Shown in pieces: positions 11,887-18,454 of a stretch of 18,454 nucleotides of DNA (within the stretch, counting starts at the first letter, position 1; each line of letters starts with the position of its first letter). The stretch spans positions 1 to 18,454 of the forward strand of contig JACPUP010000055.1 of assembly GCA_016192205.1 (NCBI GenBank). Direction: 5' to 3'. Source of the stretch: Candidatus Kerfeldbacteria bacterium. GTDB lineage: Bacteria > Patescibacteriota > Patescibacteriia > SBBC01 > JACPUP01. A model generated the notes under the pieces. The model had not been told where the DNA came from, made no database searches, and saw nothing but the letters and a program-made list of their open reading frames with translations. The position numbers and the translations under genes are program-made.

Positions 11887-12872
11887 GTTCGGCACGCCCG
11901 CTCCACGAACAGCGTCAGTTCCACCTTGGGGTCAGCCGACGAGCTTTTGAGTTTCGCGTCCAGGGCAACGAGGTCGTCGAACAAGGTGACGAGTTCGGCG
12001 GTGCTGAAATTCTGTCCCTGCCGCACGGCCTTACCCACGACGAACGGGTGGAGTTTGAGTTCACGAGCGAGCGTCGAAGGATGTCCCGGGCCGGCGGCTT
12101 GGACCTGCCGGAGAATGCGGAAGTGGCGCGTCAGCATGGTGAGCACGTAGAGCGGCGCAGCGCCGGCGAGGAACTGTCGCTCGAGCAGGGCAGCTGCCCG
12201 GGGGAAATCCCGCGCGCCAATCGTGTCCGTCAAATCGAAGATGTCCGCTTCGAGGTTCGCGTGCACGAACTGCTTCACGTCTTCCTCGGTCATGGTGCTG
12301 CCCGGCCGGAAGTGCGACAGCTTCTCAAGCTCGTTGGCAATGGTCCGCAGCGACGAACCCGCCAGGCTGACGAGGAGTCCGCGTGCTGCCGGCACCAGTC
12401 TGATGTCGCGCGCCGCCGCTTCAGCGTCCACCCAGCGGTCAAGCTGCTGTCCGACGAACGCATCGAATCGCTGCTGGTAGTCTTTGCCTTTGGCCCGCGG
12501 GCTCCGCGGCGGCAGTCCGGTGAGTGTTGTGTACAGCGCGTGAACCCGCTTGCCCGCCTCCGGTGCAGTCCGCTCCCATACGATGACGATGTTCTCGGCC
12601 GGAATGCGCTTGGCTGCAACGACTTTTTCGAGGTGATCGAGCGTTTCTTTGCGCCTGTTCTTCACGAGGTCGCGGATGACCACCAATCGTTTTGCCGAGA
12701 GCAACCCTTGAGTCGTGAGCGCGCGTTCGAGGTCGTCAGGCGTCAACGCCTCCCCGTCCAGGGCCGTCACGCTCATCCCCAGCGGATCGTGTTTCTCTTT
12801 GAACGCCCCAACCAGTGCCTTGAGCGCCTCTTCGGACCGGTAGTCGTCTTCGCCGCGGAGGTAGATGAGCAT
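11859..12872 (-). CDS. holA: DNA polymerase III delta subunit
   Basis: HolA opens the sliding clamp as part of the clamp loader. The 337-residue protein starts MLIYLRGEDDYRSEEALKAL, typical of the family, and continues with LTTQGLLSAKRLVVIRDL, WVDAEAAARDIRLVPAARGL, LRTIANELEKL and DIFDLTDTIGARD, following the delta AAA+-like domain and the C-terminal collar domain. An extension to 13025 exists in frame but its translation is low-complexity and not HolA-like. There is no Shine-Dalgarno sequence; the leader is pyrimidine-rich word-repeat DNA. The C-terminal residues and stop lie inside the repeat shared with rpsT. Confidence 0.92.
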   Translation of the reverse strand: MLIYLRGEDDYRSEEALKALVGAFKEKHDPLGMSVTALDGEALTPDDLERALTTQGLLSAKRLVVIRDLVKNRRKETLDHLEKVVAAKRIPAENIVIVWERTAPEAGKRVHALYTTLTGLPPRSPRAKGKDYQQRFDAFVGQQLDRWVDAEAAARDIRLVPAARGLLVSLAGSSLRTIANELEKLSHFRPGSTMTEEDVKQFVHANLEADIFDLTDTIGARDFPRAAALLERQFLAGAAPLYVLTMLTRHFRILRQVQAAGPGHPSTLARELKLHPFVVGKAVRQGQNFSTAELVTLFDDLVALDAKLKSSSADPKVELTLFVERACRTEASRMVGE

Positions 12873-12884
12873 ACGCAGCTTGAA

Positions 12885-12917
12885 GGGTAGGGGGTTGAGG
12901 GGAAAGGGTAAAGGGTG
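12885..12917. repeat. GGGTAAAGGG word block upstream of holA
   Basis: Reiterated GGGTAGGGGG, TTGAGGGG, AAAGGG and TAAAGGG words with no clear second arm. It matches the block at 2255-2283 in word content. It forms the presumed holA leader, which as RNA is CCCTTTACCC-type and free of purine-rich ribosome-binding sites. Confidence 0.45.
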
Positions 12918-12946
12918 TTGACGGAACGACACCCCACTGTTAGGGT
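12918..12946 (+). promoter_or_regulatory. Promoter for the candidate RNA at 12951
   Basis: TTGACG (12918-12923, 5 of 6), 17 bp, TAGGGT (12941-12946, 3 of 6). Predicted start is 12952-12954, which coincides with the first bases of the closing stem of the structured region. The -10 is weak; the exact positional fit is the main support. Confidence 0.45.
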
Positions 12947-12950
12947 ACGC

Positions 12951-13106
12951 GGGCAGTGCCTGCAACGGTCCTGTGGTTACCGCCCGACTCGAAGGCGGTG
13001 GACAACTCGCGCGTTGCGACACCATGGCCCGAGTGCCGGTCTACTGGACGATTCGTCGATCCAGAGATGCACGCACTGTGGCCCGGCGACTACCCATCGT
13101 CGGGCC
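12951..13106 (+). ncRNA. Candidate novel structured RNA (~155 nt)
   Basis: No protein gene is visible, but nested perfect helices account for much of the sequence. Closing stem: CAGTGC (12954-12959) with GCACTG (13073-13078), possibly extended by GGG/CCC. Arm 1: GCAACG/CGTTGC (12962-12967, 13012-13017), GTCC/GGAC (12968-12971, 13000-13003), ACCGCC/GGCGGT (12979-12984, 12994-12999). Arm 2: GTGC/GCAC (13033-13036, 13069-13072), CTGGA/TCCAG (13044-13048, 13060-13064) and CGA-TTCG-TCG with one bulged A. A terminator-like hairpin follows. Helices abut each other (13072/13073, 12967/12968, 12999/13000), as expected for coaxial stacking. It is not a 4.5S, tmRNA, RNase P or tRNA sequence. Minus-strand leader of holA is an alternative, but a G-U pair in the terminal hairpin favours the plus strand. 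Confidence 0.5.
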
Positions 13107-13118
13107 TCATTCTATATT
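13080..13118 (+). terminator. Terminator-like hairpin ending the candidate RNA
   Basis: GGCCCGGCGA (13080-13089) pairs with TCGTCGGGCC (13097-13106), 10 bp with one G-U, around the loop CTACCCA. It is followed by TCATTCTATATT, a moderately T-rich tail. On the minus strand the G-U becomes an A-C mismatch and no T tract follows. Confidence 0.55.
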
Positions 13119-13221
13119 CGAGGGCGTGGGTTCTGGGGCGTGGGGCGAGTGAGGGCGCAGGGCACAGACAACAAGTGATGTCATTCGGAGGCCGAGCAAT
13201 AACTCGTCCTGCGACGCTCAG

Positions 13222-13320
13222 AGACCGTCAGAAAGGGGCGGGATGCGACGGTCTGGAGCGAGCACCGAGCGAGGCGTATTGCCAATACGTCGAGCGAGGA
13301 GCGCAGCGAAGACCGAGCCG
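13222..13320. repeat. Intergenic hairpins and GAGCGA-word repeat
   Basis: AGACCGTC (13222-13229) and GACGGTCT (13247-13254) are perfect arms. Then GAGCGAGC, CGAGCGAGG and GAGCGCAGCGAAGACC words surround a CGTATT-GCC-AATACG hairpin. Positions 13299-13319 match 3509-3529 on the other strand at 19 of 21 bases. The style also resembles 15-103. No gene is seen between the candidate RNA and polA. Confidence 0.55.
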
Positions 13321-13327
13321 AAGGTGA

Positions 13328-13393
13328 GCGACGGCGAAAGCCCCGCCTTTGGCGGGGGTGAACCGTCGCGAACAGCCCGCCCGTTCTGGCGGT
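13328..13393 (-). terminator. Nested hairpins just after polA
   Basis: GCGACGG (13328-13334) and CCGTCGC (13363-13369) enclose a strong inner stem CCCCGCC-TTT-GGCGGGG (13341-13357). A further CCGCC/GGCGG hairpin (about 13378-13393) sits directly after the polA stop. This could stop or stabilise the polA transcript; no long T tract is present. The GGCGGGG style also recalls the palindromic elements elsewhere. Confidence 0.5.
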
Positions 13394-13394
13394 C

Positions 13395-16115
13395 TCAGTG
13401 CGCCTCGTCCCAATTACTGCCGGTGTGCACTTCTACAACGACTGGCGTTTTGAATTTGTGCACGCCCTCCATCACCTCTTTGACGTAGGCACTCACTTTC
13501 TTCGTGTCCTTCTCCGGCACCTCGAACACGAGCTCATCGTGCACCTGCAGAAGCATGCGCGTACCTGCGCTCACGTCCGGCAGGCCCTGGTCGAGCGCGA
13601 CCATGGCCATCTTGATGACGTCGGCTTGTGTGCCCTGGACGGGCATATTGATGGCCATCCGTTCGGCCCCGGCGCGCACCATGGGCTGGCGCGAATGAAT
13701 GTCGGGCAGCTTGCGCCGGCGACCAAACAGCGTCTCGACAAACCCGCGCTTGTGGGCGAGCGCTTTCGTCTCCTCCAGGTAGTTCGCCACGCCCTCGTAC
13801 ACCGCAAAGTACTTTTCGATGAACGCGCGCGCTTCATCGCGGCTCATACCGCTCCCCTCGGCCAGCCCAACCGGCCCGAGCCCATAAATGATGCCGAAGT
13901 TCACGGTCTTGGCGTCGCGGCGCATCTCCGGCGTCACCTTTTCAATCGGCACGCCGTGGATTTCAGCAGCAGTCCGGGCGTGGATGTCCTCGCCCGTGCG
14001 GAACGCTTCGAGCATCTTTTCATCGTTGGCGAGCGACGCGACAATGCGCAGCTCGAACTGCGAGTAGTCGGCCGAGATAAGCGCGTGCCTCGGTGGGGCG
14101 ACAAACGCCTGCCGAATTTTGCGGCCCCACTCGGTGCGGATCGGGATGTTCTGGAGATTTGGGTCAGAAGACGAGAGCCGGCCGGTCGCGGCCACGGTCT
14201 GGTTGAAGCTCGTGTGGATGCGGCCGTCCGTGCCGACCAACTCGGGCAGGGCGTCGAGGTAGGTTGACTTCAGCTTGGCGAACTCACGAAACTCGCCAAT
14301 GAGCGGAATAATCGGATGCTGATCTTTCAGCTTCTCCAGCTCGCCAGCGCCAGTCGAGATGCCGGTCTTCGTGCGGCCCAGTCCTTCAGTCGGGATGCGC
14401 AACTTCTCGAACAAAACCTCTTTCAGTTGGGCCGGCGAGTTGACGTTGAATGGCCCGCCGGCGAGCTTCGTAATCTTCCCCTCGAGTGTCGCGAGTTTTT
14501 TCCCGAGGGTGCGCGACAGGGTTTTTAAATGATCAACGTCAACGAGCACACCGGCTTCTTCCATCCGCGCGAGCACCCCGACGAGTGGCATTTCCATATC
14601 GAGGAACAACCGTTCCAGATGTTCGCGCCGCAGCTTGGGGAGAAACGCCTCGGCCAGCCGAAACGTAAAATCCGCGTCCTCGCAGCTGTACCAAGATAGT
14701 TTTTCTACTGGAACGTCGGCCATGGCCCGCTGCTGCTTTCCTCTCTTGCCGATGAGCGCCTCGATCGGCATCATCTCGTACCCGAACTCGGCGAAGACTG
14801 CGGCGTTCAGGTTGTGCTGCCGCGTGCCTGCGTTCAACAGGTACGACGCGACCATGGAATCGAACGCGAGGGGCCGGAGCTCGATGCCGTGGTGGCGTAA
14901 CACCTGGTAGTCGTACTTGAGGTTGTGCCCCACCTTCGCTACGCCGCCGTCCTCGAGGAAGGGTTTGAGGGCGTCGGGCAACAGTTCACCTCGCACCGAG
15001 ACAAAATACGCTTTCCCTCTCTCCCAGGCGATGGAAACGCCGAGCAGTGCAGCCGAGAACGGATCCAGGCCGGTCGTCTCCGTGTCAACCGCTGCCCGGT
15101 CCACCCCTTTGAGTTGGCTGAGGAGCGCAGCGAGTTCAGCCTTGGTTTGCACCAACGTGTACGTCTGGCCTTTGCGTCGCGGCACCTCGTCGGCCGCCGC
15201 CAGAGCCAGCACGGCCTGCGCGCTTTCCTCGTCCTGGGGGATTTTTGACAACAGGCTCGAAAACCCGTAAGCGCGCAACAGCCCAACGACCTTCTGTCGA
15301 TCGTACCGCGAACGGGCGGCCGCCGCGAGCCGGAATTGGACCGGGACGGTGCGGACAATGGTGGCCAACTCCTTGGAGCGCCGGGCATCCTTTTCGCCCT
15401 TCAGGAGTTTTTCGCGCAACGCCGCGGGAAGTTTTTTCGCTTTCGGGGTCTCGTGCTTGAGTGCTTCGTAGAGATGCTCGATTGTCCCGAATTGTTGGAG
15501 CAATGCACCGGCGGTTTTCTCGCCAATCCCCCTGACCCCGGGAAGATTGTCCGACGGGTCACCGCGCAACGCCTTGTAATCGATGAGCTGGTCTGGACCA
15601 AACCCAAACCGCTCGCGCACGGCCGCGGCATCGTACGTCACCGTCTCGCCCATGCCTTTCCGGAGCGTGTAGACCTTCGTGTGGTCGTCGACCAGCTGGA
15701 GCGTGTCCAGGTCGCCAGTGACGATGACCGTCTCAACGCCCTCGGCTTGCCGGGCGAGCGTACCAATGAGGTCGTCAGCTTCGAAGCCGGATCGTTCGAC
15801 GACCGGGATGGAAAAACTCTCGACGAGCTCCTTGACCATGGGGATTTGGTCGTAGAGTTCCTGCGGTGCTTTCACGCGCGTGGCTTTGTACGCTGCGTAC
15901 GCTTCGTGGCGGAACGTCTTGCCGGGCGCGTCAAAGGTCGCAGCCACGTACTCCGGCTTGAGTTCCTTGAGCATCTTGAGGAGCACGAGTGCAAAGCCGT
16001 AGACCGCATTGACCGGTGCGCCCTGCGGACTGGTCAAATGTGGCAGGGCGTGGAACGCCCGGTGGACGAGGGCATTGCCATCGATAATCACAAACCGCTT
16101 ATGCTTTGCCGTCAT
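13395..16115 (-). CDS. polA: DNA polymerase I
   Basis: The 906-residue enzyme fills repair gaps and removes RNA primers. The 5'-3' exonuclease domain has FVIIDGNALVHRAFHALP at the start, ATFDAPGKTFRHEAYAAYK, FEADDLIGTL and GDPSDNLPGVRGIGEKTA. The proofreading domain keeps its acidic residues in AVDTETTGLD, GHNLKYDYQVL and YSCEDADFTF, so it looks active. The polymerase domain has motif A (DYSQFELRIVASLAND), motif B (RRDAKTVNFGIIYGLG) and motif C (QVHDELVFEV). The ATG at 16115 gives the standard start; a further 143 in-frame codons upstream are non-homologous. There is no Shine-Dalgarno sequence, and a 34-codon upstream frame overlaps the start by 17 nt. Confidence 0.97.
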   Translation of the reverse strand: MTAKHKRFVIIDGNALVHRAFHALPHLTSPQGAPVNAVYGFALVLLKMLKELKPEYVAATFDAPGKTFRHEAYAAYKATRVKAPQELYDQIPMVKELVESFSIPVVERSGFEADDLIGTLARQAEGVETVIVTGDLDTLQLVDDHTKVYTLRKGMGETVTYDAAAVRERFGFGPDQLIDYKALRGDPSDNLPGVRGIGEKTAGALLQQFGTIEHLYEALKHETPKAKKLPAALREKLLKGEKDARRSKELATIVRTVPVQFRLAAAARSRYDRQKVVGLLRAYGFSSLLSKIPQDEESAQAVLALAAADEVPRRKGQTYTLVQTKAELAALLSQLKGVDRAAVDTETTGLDPFSAALLGVSIAWERGKAYFVSVRGELLPDALKPFLEDGGVAKVGHNLKYDYQVLRHHGIELRPLAFDSMVASYLLNAGTRQHNLNAAVFAEFGYEMMPIEALIGKRGKQQRAMADVPVEKLSWYSCEDADFTFRLAEAFLPKLRREHLERLFLDMEMPLVGVLARMEEAGVLVDVDHLKTLSRTLGKKLATLEGKITKLAGGPFNVNSPAQLKEVLFEKLRIPTEGLGRTKTGISTGAGELEKLKDQHPIIPLIGEFREFAKLKSTYLDALPELVGTDGRIHTSFNQTVAATGRLSSSDPNLQNIPIRTEWGRKIRQAFVAPPRHALISADYSQFELRIVASLANDEKMLEAFRTGEDIHARTAAEIHGVPIEKVTPEMRRDAKTVNFGIIYGLGPVGLAEGSGMSRDEARAFIEKYFAVYEGVANYLEETKALAHKRGFVETLFGRRRKLPDIHSRQPMVRAGAERMAINMPVQGTQADVIKMAMVALDQGLPDVSAGTRMLLQVHDELVFEVPEKDTKKVSAYVKEVMEGVHKFKTPVVVEVHTGSNWDEAH

Positions 16116-16203
16116 AGGAATCAATGATGCCTGCCCCGCATCGGATCCTCGCCAGCGGCGGGGAGACTGGTGCGGGGACGAACCGCTCCTTCTTCTCAGC
16201 CAT
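16099..16203 (-). CDS. Possible 34-codon upstream frame overlapping the polA start
   Basis: The frame starts ATG at 16203, MAEKKERFVPAPVSPPLARI, and ends TAA at 16099, 17 nt inside polA in another frame. A -10-like TAGAAT ends 7 nt before its ATG, so its mRNA could be leaderless. As polA lacks a Shine-Dalgarno sequence, termination of this frame over the polA start could couple initiation. There is no homology evidence; it may be chance. Confidence 0.3.
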   Translation of the reverse strand: MAEKKERFVPAPVSPPLARIRCGAGIIDSYDGKA

Positions 16204-16209
16204 GCGGTC

Positions 16210-16215
16210 ATTCTA
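16210..16215 (-). promoter_or_regulatory. Possible -10 element for polA
   Basis: TAGAAT on the minus strand (5 of 6 to TATAAT) lies about 95 nt before the polA start. No convincing -35 box is seen at the expected distance. It is divergent from the promoter at 16270. Confidence 0.3.
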
Positions 16216-16269
16216 TCATCTCTGCCGGCGCGCTCCCACTGTCGCACGCCCGCCCCAATCCAGGTTCGA

Positions 16270-16298
16270 TTGACAAAGCGAAAGAAATTCCGTACAAC
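16270..16298 (+). promoter_or_regulatory. Sigma70-like promoter for the small-protein cluster
   Basis: TTGACA (16270-16275, perfect), 17 bp, TACAAC (16293-16298, 4 of 6). Start is predicted near 16305, giving a leader of about 33 nt that contains GGAGGAGGTG before the ATG at 16338. Confidence 0.75.
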
Positions 16299-16337
16299 GA
16301 CAGACACATTCACTGACGCTGGAGGAGGTGCAGCGCA

Positions 16338-16628
16338 ATGAAGCAGCGTGGTGCTCTTTTCATGTTCGCCGCTGGGGCGCTCTGCCTCCACGCCGTGCCG
16401 GAGGAGTCTGCGCCACGACGGATCGATGGACTTCCCGACTTTTCGCCACTGACTGCGCACAAACCGGCTCGCTCGGCCTACCCGCAGGTCGTACCAACCA
16501 CCGGCCGCCACCAGTGTGGTCATTGGGTCCGTCCTGCTCCTCATGACGGGCGGCGCGCTCCGAGCCCATGGGAGGTGCGGCCGTGGAAACCGCCCGAAGA
16601 GATGACGTGGTATACGAGCGCTTCGTGA
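16338..16628 (+). CDS. Small putative secreted protein (96 aa)
   Basis: The N-terminus MKQRGALFMFAAGALCLHAVP is a plausible signal peptide: two basic residues, a hydrophobic core and a small-residue exit. The rest is rich in proline, arginine and tryptophan with no recognised domain. It has the best expression signals in the window: a consensus -35 promoter and GGAGGAGGTG eight bases before the ATG. Its last 46 nt overlap the next gene in another frame, which is unusual and leaves the C-terminal half uncertain. It heads a three-gene plus-strand cluster with a terminator hairpin after the third. Confidence 0.55.
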   Translation: MKQRGALFMFAAGALCLHAVPEESAPRRIDGLPDFSPLTAHKPARSAYPQVVPTTGRHQCGHWVRPAPHDGRRAPSPWEVRPWKPPEEMTWYTSAS

Positions 16629-16801
16629 ACTTCGAGCTGCTGCTCGCGAAAGCCATGGCCGAAGGTCGGGTCAACGGAAAGTACCGCTGTCCGGTCTGTG
16701 GTATGCGCTATCGCCGGAAGAAAGAATCACAGAACTGCTGTGCCAGACCCTCACCAAGGGAAGAGAGACGTGGAAGGAAGAAACGAGACTGGACCGCCTG
16801 A
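16583..16801 (+). CDS. CxxC-x12-CC mini-protein 1 (72 aa)
   Basis: The protein has a helical N-terminal part (VYERFVNFELLLAKAMAEGR) and then YRCPVCGMRYRRKKESQNCC, a C-x2-C-x12-C-C arrangement that could bind one zinc ion, followed by a very basic tail (EERRGRKKRDW). The start is taken as GTG at 16583, which follows GGAGGTG by 5 nt; an ATG at 16568 is possible but lies inside that site. It overlaps the preceding gene by 46 nt and the next by 32 nt. The cysteine module is repeated in the next gene with the same spacing, which supports both being real. A nucleic-acid-binding role is a guess from the basic tail. Confidence 0.65.
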   Translation: METARRDDVVYERFVNFELLLAKAMAEGRVNGKYRCPVCGMRYRRKKESQNCCARPSPREERRGRKKRDWTA

Positions 16802-17075
16802 AGGCCCCAACGTTTCGGGTCACAGCGGCGGCGGGTCGCGCTTTCATGAGGATTCTGACGGACGCTTTCGCTGTCCGACCTGCGGCCTGCGATTCCCGAA
16901 TGAGGTGGCAGCAATCACCTGCTGCGCGCGGGTACAGCGCACGACGCCGGGGAATCCGATCCTGAAAGGCCAGCGCCGGGGTCCGCGTCTGAACGTCCGT
17001 TCGGTTTCGTCAGGAGCCCTGCGAGACAGCGGCCGCAAACGGGGAGGCGGGAAACGCGGAGCCTACTCCGACTAA
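16770..17075 (+). CDS. CxxC-x12-CC mini-protein 2 (101 aa)
   Basis: FRCPTCGLRFPNEVAAITCC (about residues 33-52) matches the module of the preceding protein: aromatic-R-C-P-x-C-G-x-R, twelve residues between the cysteine pairs, then CC-A-R. A basic, glycine-rich tail follows (RRGPRLNV ... GRKRGGGKRGAYSD). The start is taken as GTG at 16770, after AAGGGAAGAGAG; an ATG at 16698 would overlap the preceding module and is less likely. Both mini-proteins start GTG GAA and have a long basic tail, so a tandem duplication with heavy divergence outside the cysteine module is likely. The gene ends 29 nt before a strong hairpin. Confidence 0.62.
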   Translation: MEGRNETGPPEGPNVSGHSGGGSRFHEDSDGRFRCPTCGLRFPNEVAAITCCARVQRTTPGNPILKGQRRGPRLNVRSVSSGALRDSGRKRGGGKRGAYSD

Positions 17076-17104
17076 AACCGCCGCCCCTGAACATGCCTGA
17101 ACCA

Positions 17105-17130
17105 GAGGGCACGCCATCCGGTGTGCCCTC
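17105..17130 (+). terminator. Hairpin terminator after the small-protein cluster
   Basis: GAGGGCACGCC (17105-17115) pairs with GGTGTGCCCTC (17120-17130), 11 bp with one G-T, around ATCC. It is followed by CACTTTCCCTT. It sits between two convergent units and may serve both, as the lamin-tail gene ends at 17140 on the other strand. Confidence 0.7.
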
Positions 17131-17139
17131 CACTTTCCC

Positions 17140-18454
17140 TTACGCCAAACGAGGCAGCACGAGGAGTCGCACCACGATGAGCAAACCAGCGAAACCCATG
17201 AGGACAAACCCCAGCGGGGATGGTGTGGAAGCCGCGGTCGGCACGGGGACGGTGGGGGCTGGCGCGGCCGCGGGTGCTTCGACCGTCGCACCGGCCACGA
17301 GCGGCGCCGACTCCTCAACCACCTCCACGACCTCGACGCCAATGAGCCGTAGTCGTCCGCTCGATGACCGCACGACGCCGGTCACCGCCACACGCGCATC
17401 GCGTTCGAGGTCTGACGCGCCAGCCCACTGCACGGACAGCTGGCCGGTCTCGTCATCGAGCGTGAACGACGTTGCCCGCGTCACGGTGACAACGCCCTCC
17501 ACCGCCACCAAGGCGCCGAGGTTGTCGTCTGACAGCGATTCGATGGTGGCAGCCACCGGCTCGACCAGACCGCCCCGACCTCGGCGTTCAAGATCCGCGA
17601 CCTTCGCCAGCGCCCGCGGCTCCTTGGCCGTGGAGCGCCTGACAGCAACGCGGATGCGATCGCCTACTGCCAAGTCCACGCTCTGATCAAACCCAATGAC
17701 CATGGTCCCACTCGCATCACCGAGCAGGATTTGACGCTCATCGAGCGCGCCCATAGCCACAACGACGGTTCCCTCGAGCGCAAACTTCTGCCCAGCCTCG
17801 GTCAACCTGGCTTCATCGATCCGCAGCAATGATTGCTCACCGGCCCCCTGATTCGTGATTCGAGATTCCTGACTCTTGCCCTCTGGCTTCACATTATCCT
17901 CTCCCGCACTCGCCTCTGTCCACGCCCAGCGCTTGGTAAACCGCGAGAACGACTGGCCGGTTTTCGCTTTCGGGTACTTGACGCCGTCGCGGATTGCGCC
18001 ATCCGGGCTCACCAGGTACAGCGTATCGCCGAGGTTCCGCAACTGAAGGCCCAGTGCCGCACCCTGAATCACGAGGTAGTCGCCGGGCTCGAGTGACGTC
18101 TGGGGTAACGCGAACGCGCGTTTGAGGTTGGTCACGCTCCAACCTGCCGTGGACAGCGCTTCAGCGCCGGCGTGGAAGAGCTCGAGGTACTCAACGCCCG
18201 CATCCAACCCTTCGGGATCGGCGAACACCTCGGAGAACCGCAGTCCAAGCTGGCCGGGCCGGATGGGTTCGAGCAGCGGCGGCTTGGGAACGTTCAGGTC
18301 AGCCAGCAACACCGGCGGGTCGGGTTTAGTGGGCTGGATGGGTTTCGGGATAGCCGGCAAGTTCGGCTCCTGGCGCGTGATGGTCGCAGTCGCTGTGGCC
18401 GACGTTGAGGACAGTCCGTCTGACGCGGTGACCGTGATGGTGTAGGTGCCGGCC
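17140..18454 (-). CDS. Membrane-anchored surface protein with PKD-like, lamin-tail and OB-fold domains (5' end off window)
   Basis: The frame is open to the right edge, so the N-terminus is missing; 437 residues are visible. The first part, GTYTITVTASDGLSS..., is the end of a PKD/Ig-like domain. A proline-rich linker is followed by a lamin-tail domain (RFSEVFADPEG, EYLELFHAG, WSVTNLK, LEPGDYLVIQG, LRNLGDTLYL). After a short spacer come two OB-fold-like segments (FALEGTVVVAMGAL ... GDRIRVAV and ALVAVEGVVTVTRA ... ARVAVTGVV), as in secreted nuclease-associated OB domains. A Pro/Ala-rich stretch and a C-terminal helix (PLGFVLMGFAGLLIVVRLLVLP) anchor it. The spacer KSQESRITNQ comes from ATTCG-word DNA (17847-17877) like that in intergenic repeats. 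No nuclease domain is visible. Confidence 0.85.
   Translation of the reverse strand, partial: AGTYTITVTASDGLSSTSATATATITRQEPNLPAIPKPIQPTKPDPPVLLADLNVPKPPLLEPIRPGQLGLRFSEVFADPEGLDAGVEYLELFHAGAEALSTAGWSVTNLKRAFALPQTSLEPGDYLVIQGAALGLQLRNLGDTLYLVSPDGAIRDGVKYPKAKTGQSFSRFTKRWAWTEASAGEDNVKPEGKSQESRITNQGAGEQSLLRIDEARLTEAGQKFALEGTVVVAMGALDERQILLGDASGTMVIGFDQSVDLAVGDRIRVAVRRSTAKEPRALAKVADLERRGRGGLVEPVAATIESLSDDNLGALVAVEGVVTVTRATSFTLDDETGQLSVQWAGASDLERDARVAVTGVVRSSSGRLRLIGVEVVEVVEESAPLVAGATVEAPAAAPAPTVPVPTAASTPSPLGFVLMGFAGLLIVVRLLVLPRLA

Noticed and set aside
12048..12890. 280-residue plus-strand frame opposite holA
   Set aside because: Antisense to conserved HolA segments, with no start signal or recognisable domain.
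13398..14267. 289-residue plus-strand frame opposite polA
   Set aside because: It is antisense to the conserved polymerase motifs and has no domain of its own; long antisense frames are expected in GC-rich DNA.
16116..16544. N-terminal extension of polA by 143 residues
   Set aside because: The extension is not Pol I-like, overlaps the divergent promoter and the small secreted protein gene, and polA has a standard start at 16115.
1..18454. CRISPR array or insertion sequence
   Set aside because: No regularly spaced direct repeats with unique spacers, and no transposase or integrase gene in the window; the tandem words are contiguous and degenerate.

Overview
The window looks like a GC-rich member of the Candidate Phyla Radiation (Patescibacteria). 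The grounds are a compact set of housekeeping genes (uvrB, polA, ruvA, holA, rpsT) mixed with surface proteins typical of that group (FG-GAP/fibronectin/TSP1-like and PKD/lamin-tail/OB proteins with membrane anchors), a Mur ligase without the usual N-terminal domain, a FemAB-like transferase, and a stand-alone EF-Tu-domain-2-like protein. The class cannot be fixed from the sequence alone.

Layout. Positions 1-8641 are almost entirely on the minus strand. In transcription order from the right they are: a promoter at 8710-8682, FG-GAP surface protein, ruvA and FemAB-like transferase (2-3 nt gaps), a sugar-phosphate nucleotidyltransferase, a NUDIX hydrolase, a tRNA-Arg(CCG) locus with tRNA-derived fragments, an EF-Tu-domain-2-like protein, four small unknown proteins, and a MurE-like ligase. 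To the right on the plus strand are uvrB, a RibL/TagD-like nucleotidyltransferase, and a leader or small-RNA region followed by rpsT, which converges on holA (minus). A 522-nt interval without a protein gene follows; it holds a candidate structured RNA. Then comes polA (minus), and divergently a three-gene plus-strand cluster (small secreted protein and two related CxxC-x12-CC mini-proteins). The window closes with a minus-strand PKD/lamin-tail/OB surface protein that runs off the right edge.

Non-coding DNA is the most unusual part. Nearly every intergenic gap holds a different quasi-palindrome made of short reiterated words (for example GTAGGC, ATTCCTC, GTGACAA, TTAGCT). Some supply the stop codon of the adjacent gene, and some similar words lie in frame inside genes. 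A second, compact palindrome (TCCGCCTCCGCC-N-GGCGGA) occurs in frame inside uvrB and also as part of a precise 59-nt insertion in a partial copy of the tRNA-Arg gene. Between holA and polA a sigma70-like promoter leads straight into about 155 nt that fold into a closed multi-branch structure ending in a terminator-like hairpin; I do not recognise this RNA. Two sigma70-like promoters carry GC-rich palindromes inside their 17-bp spacers. Few genes have a clear Shine-Dalgarno sequence.
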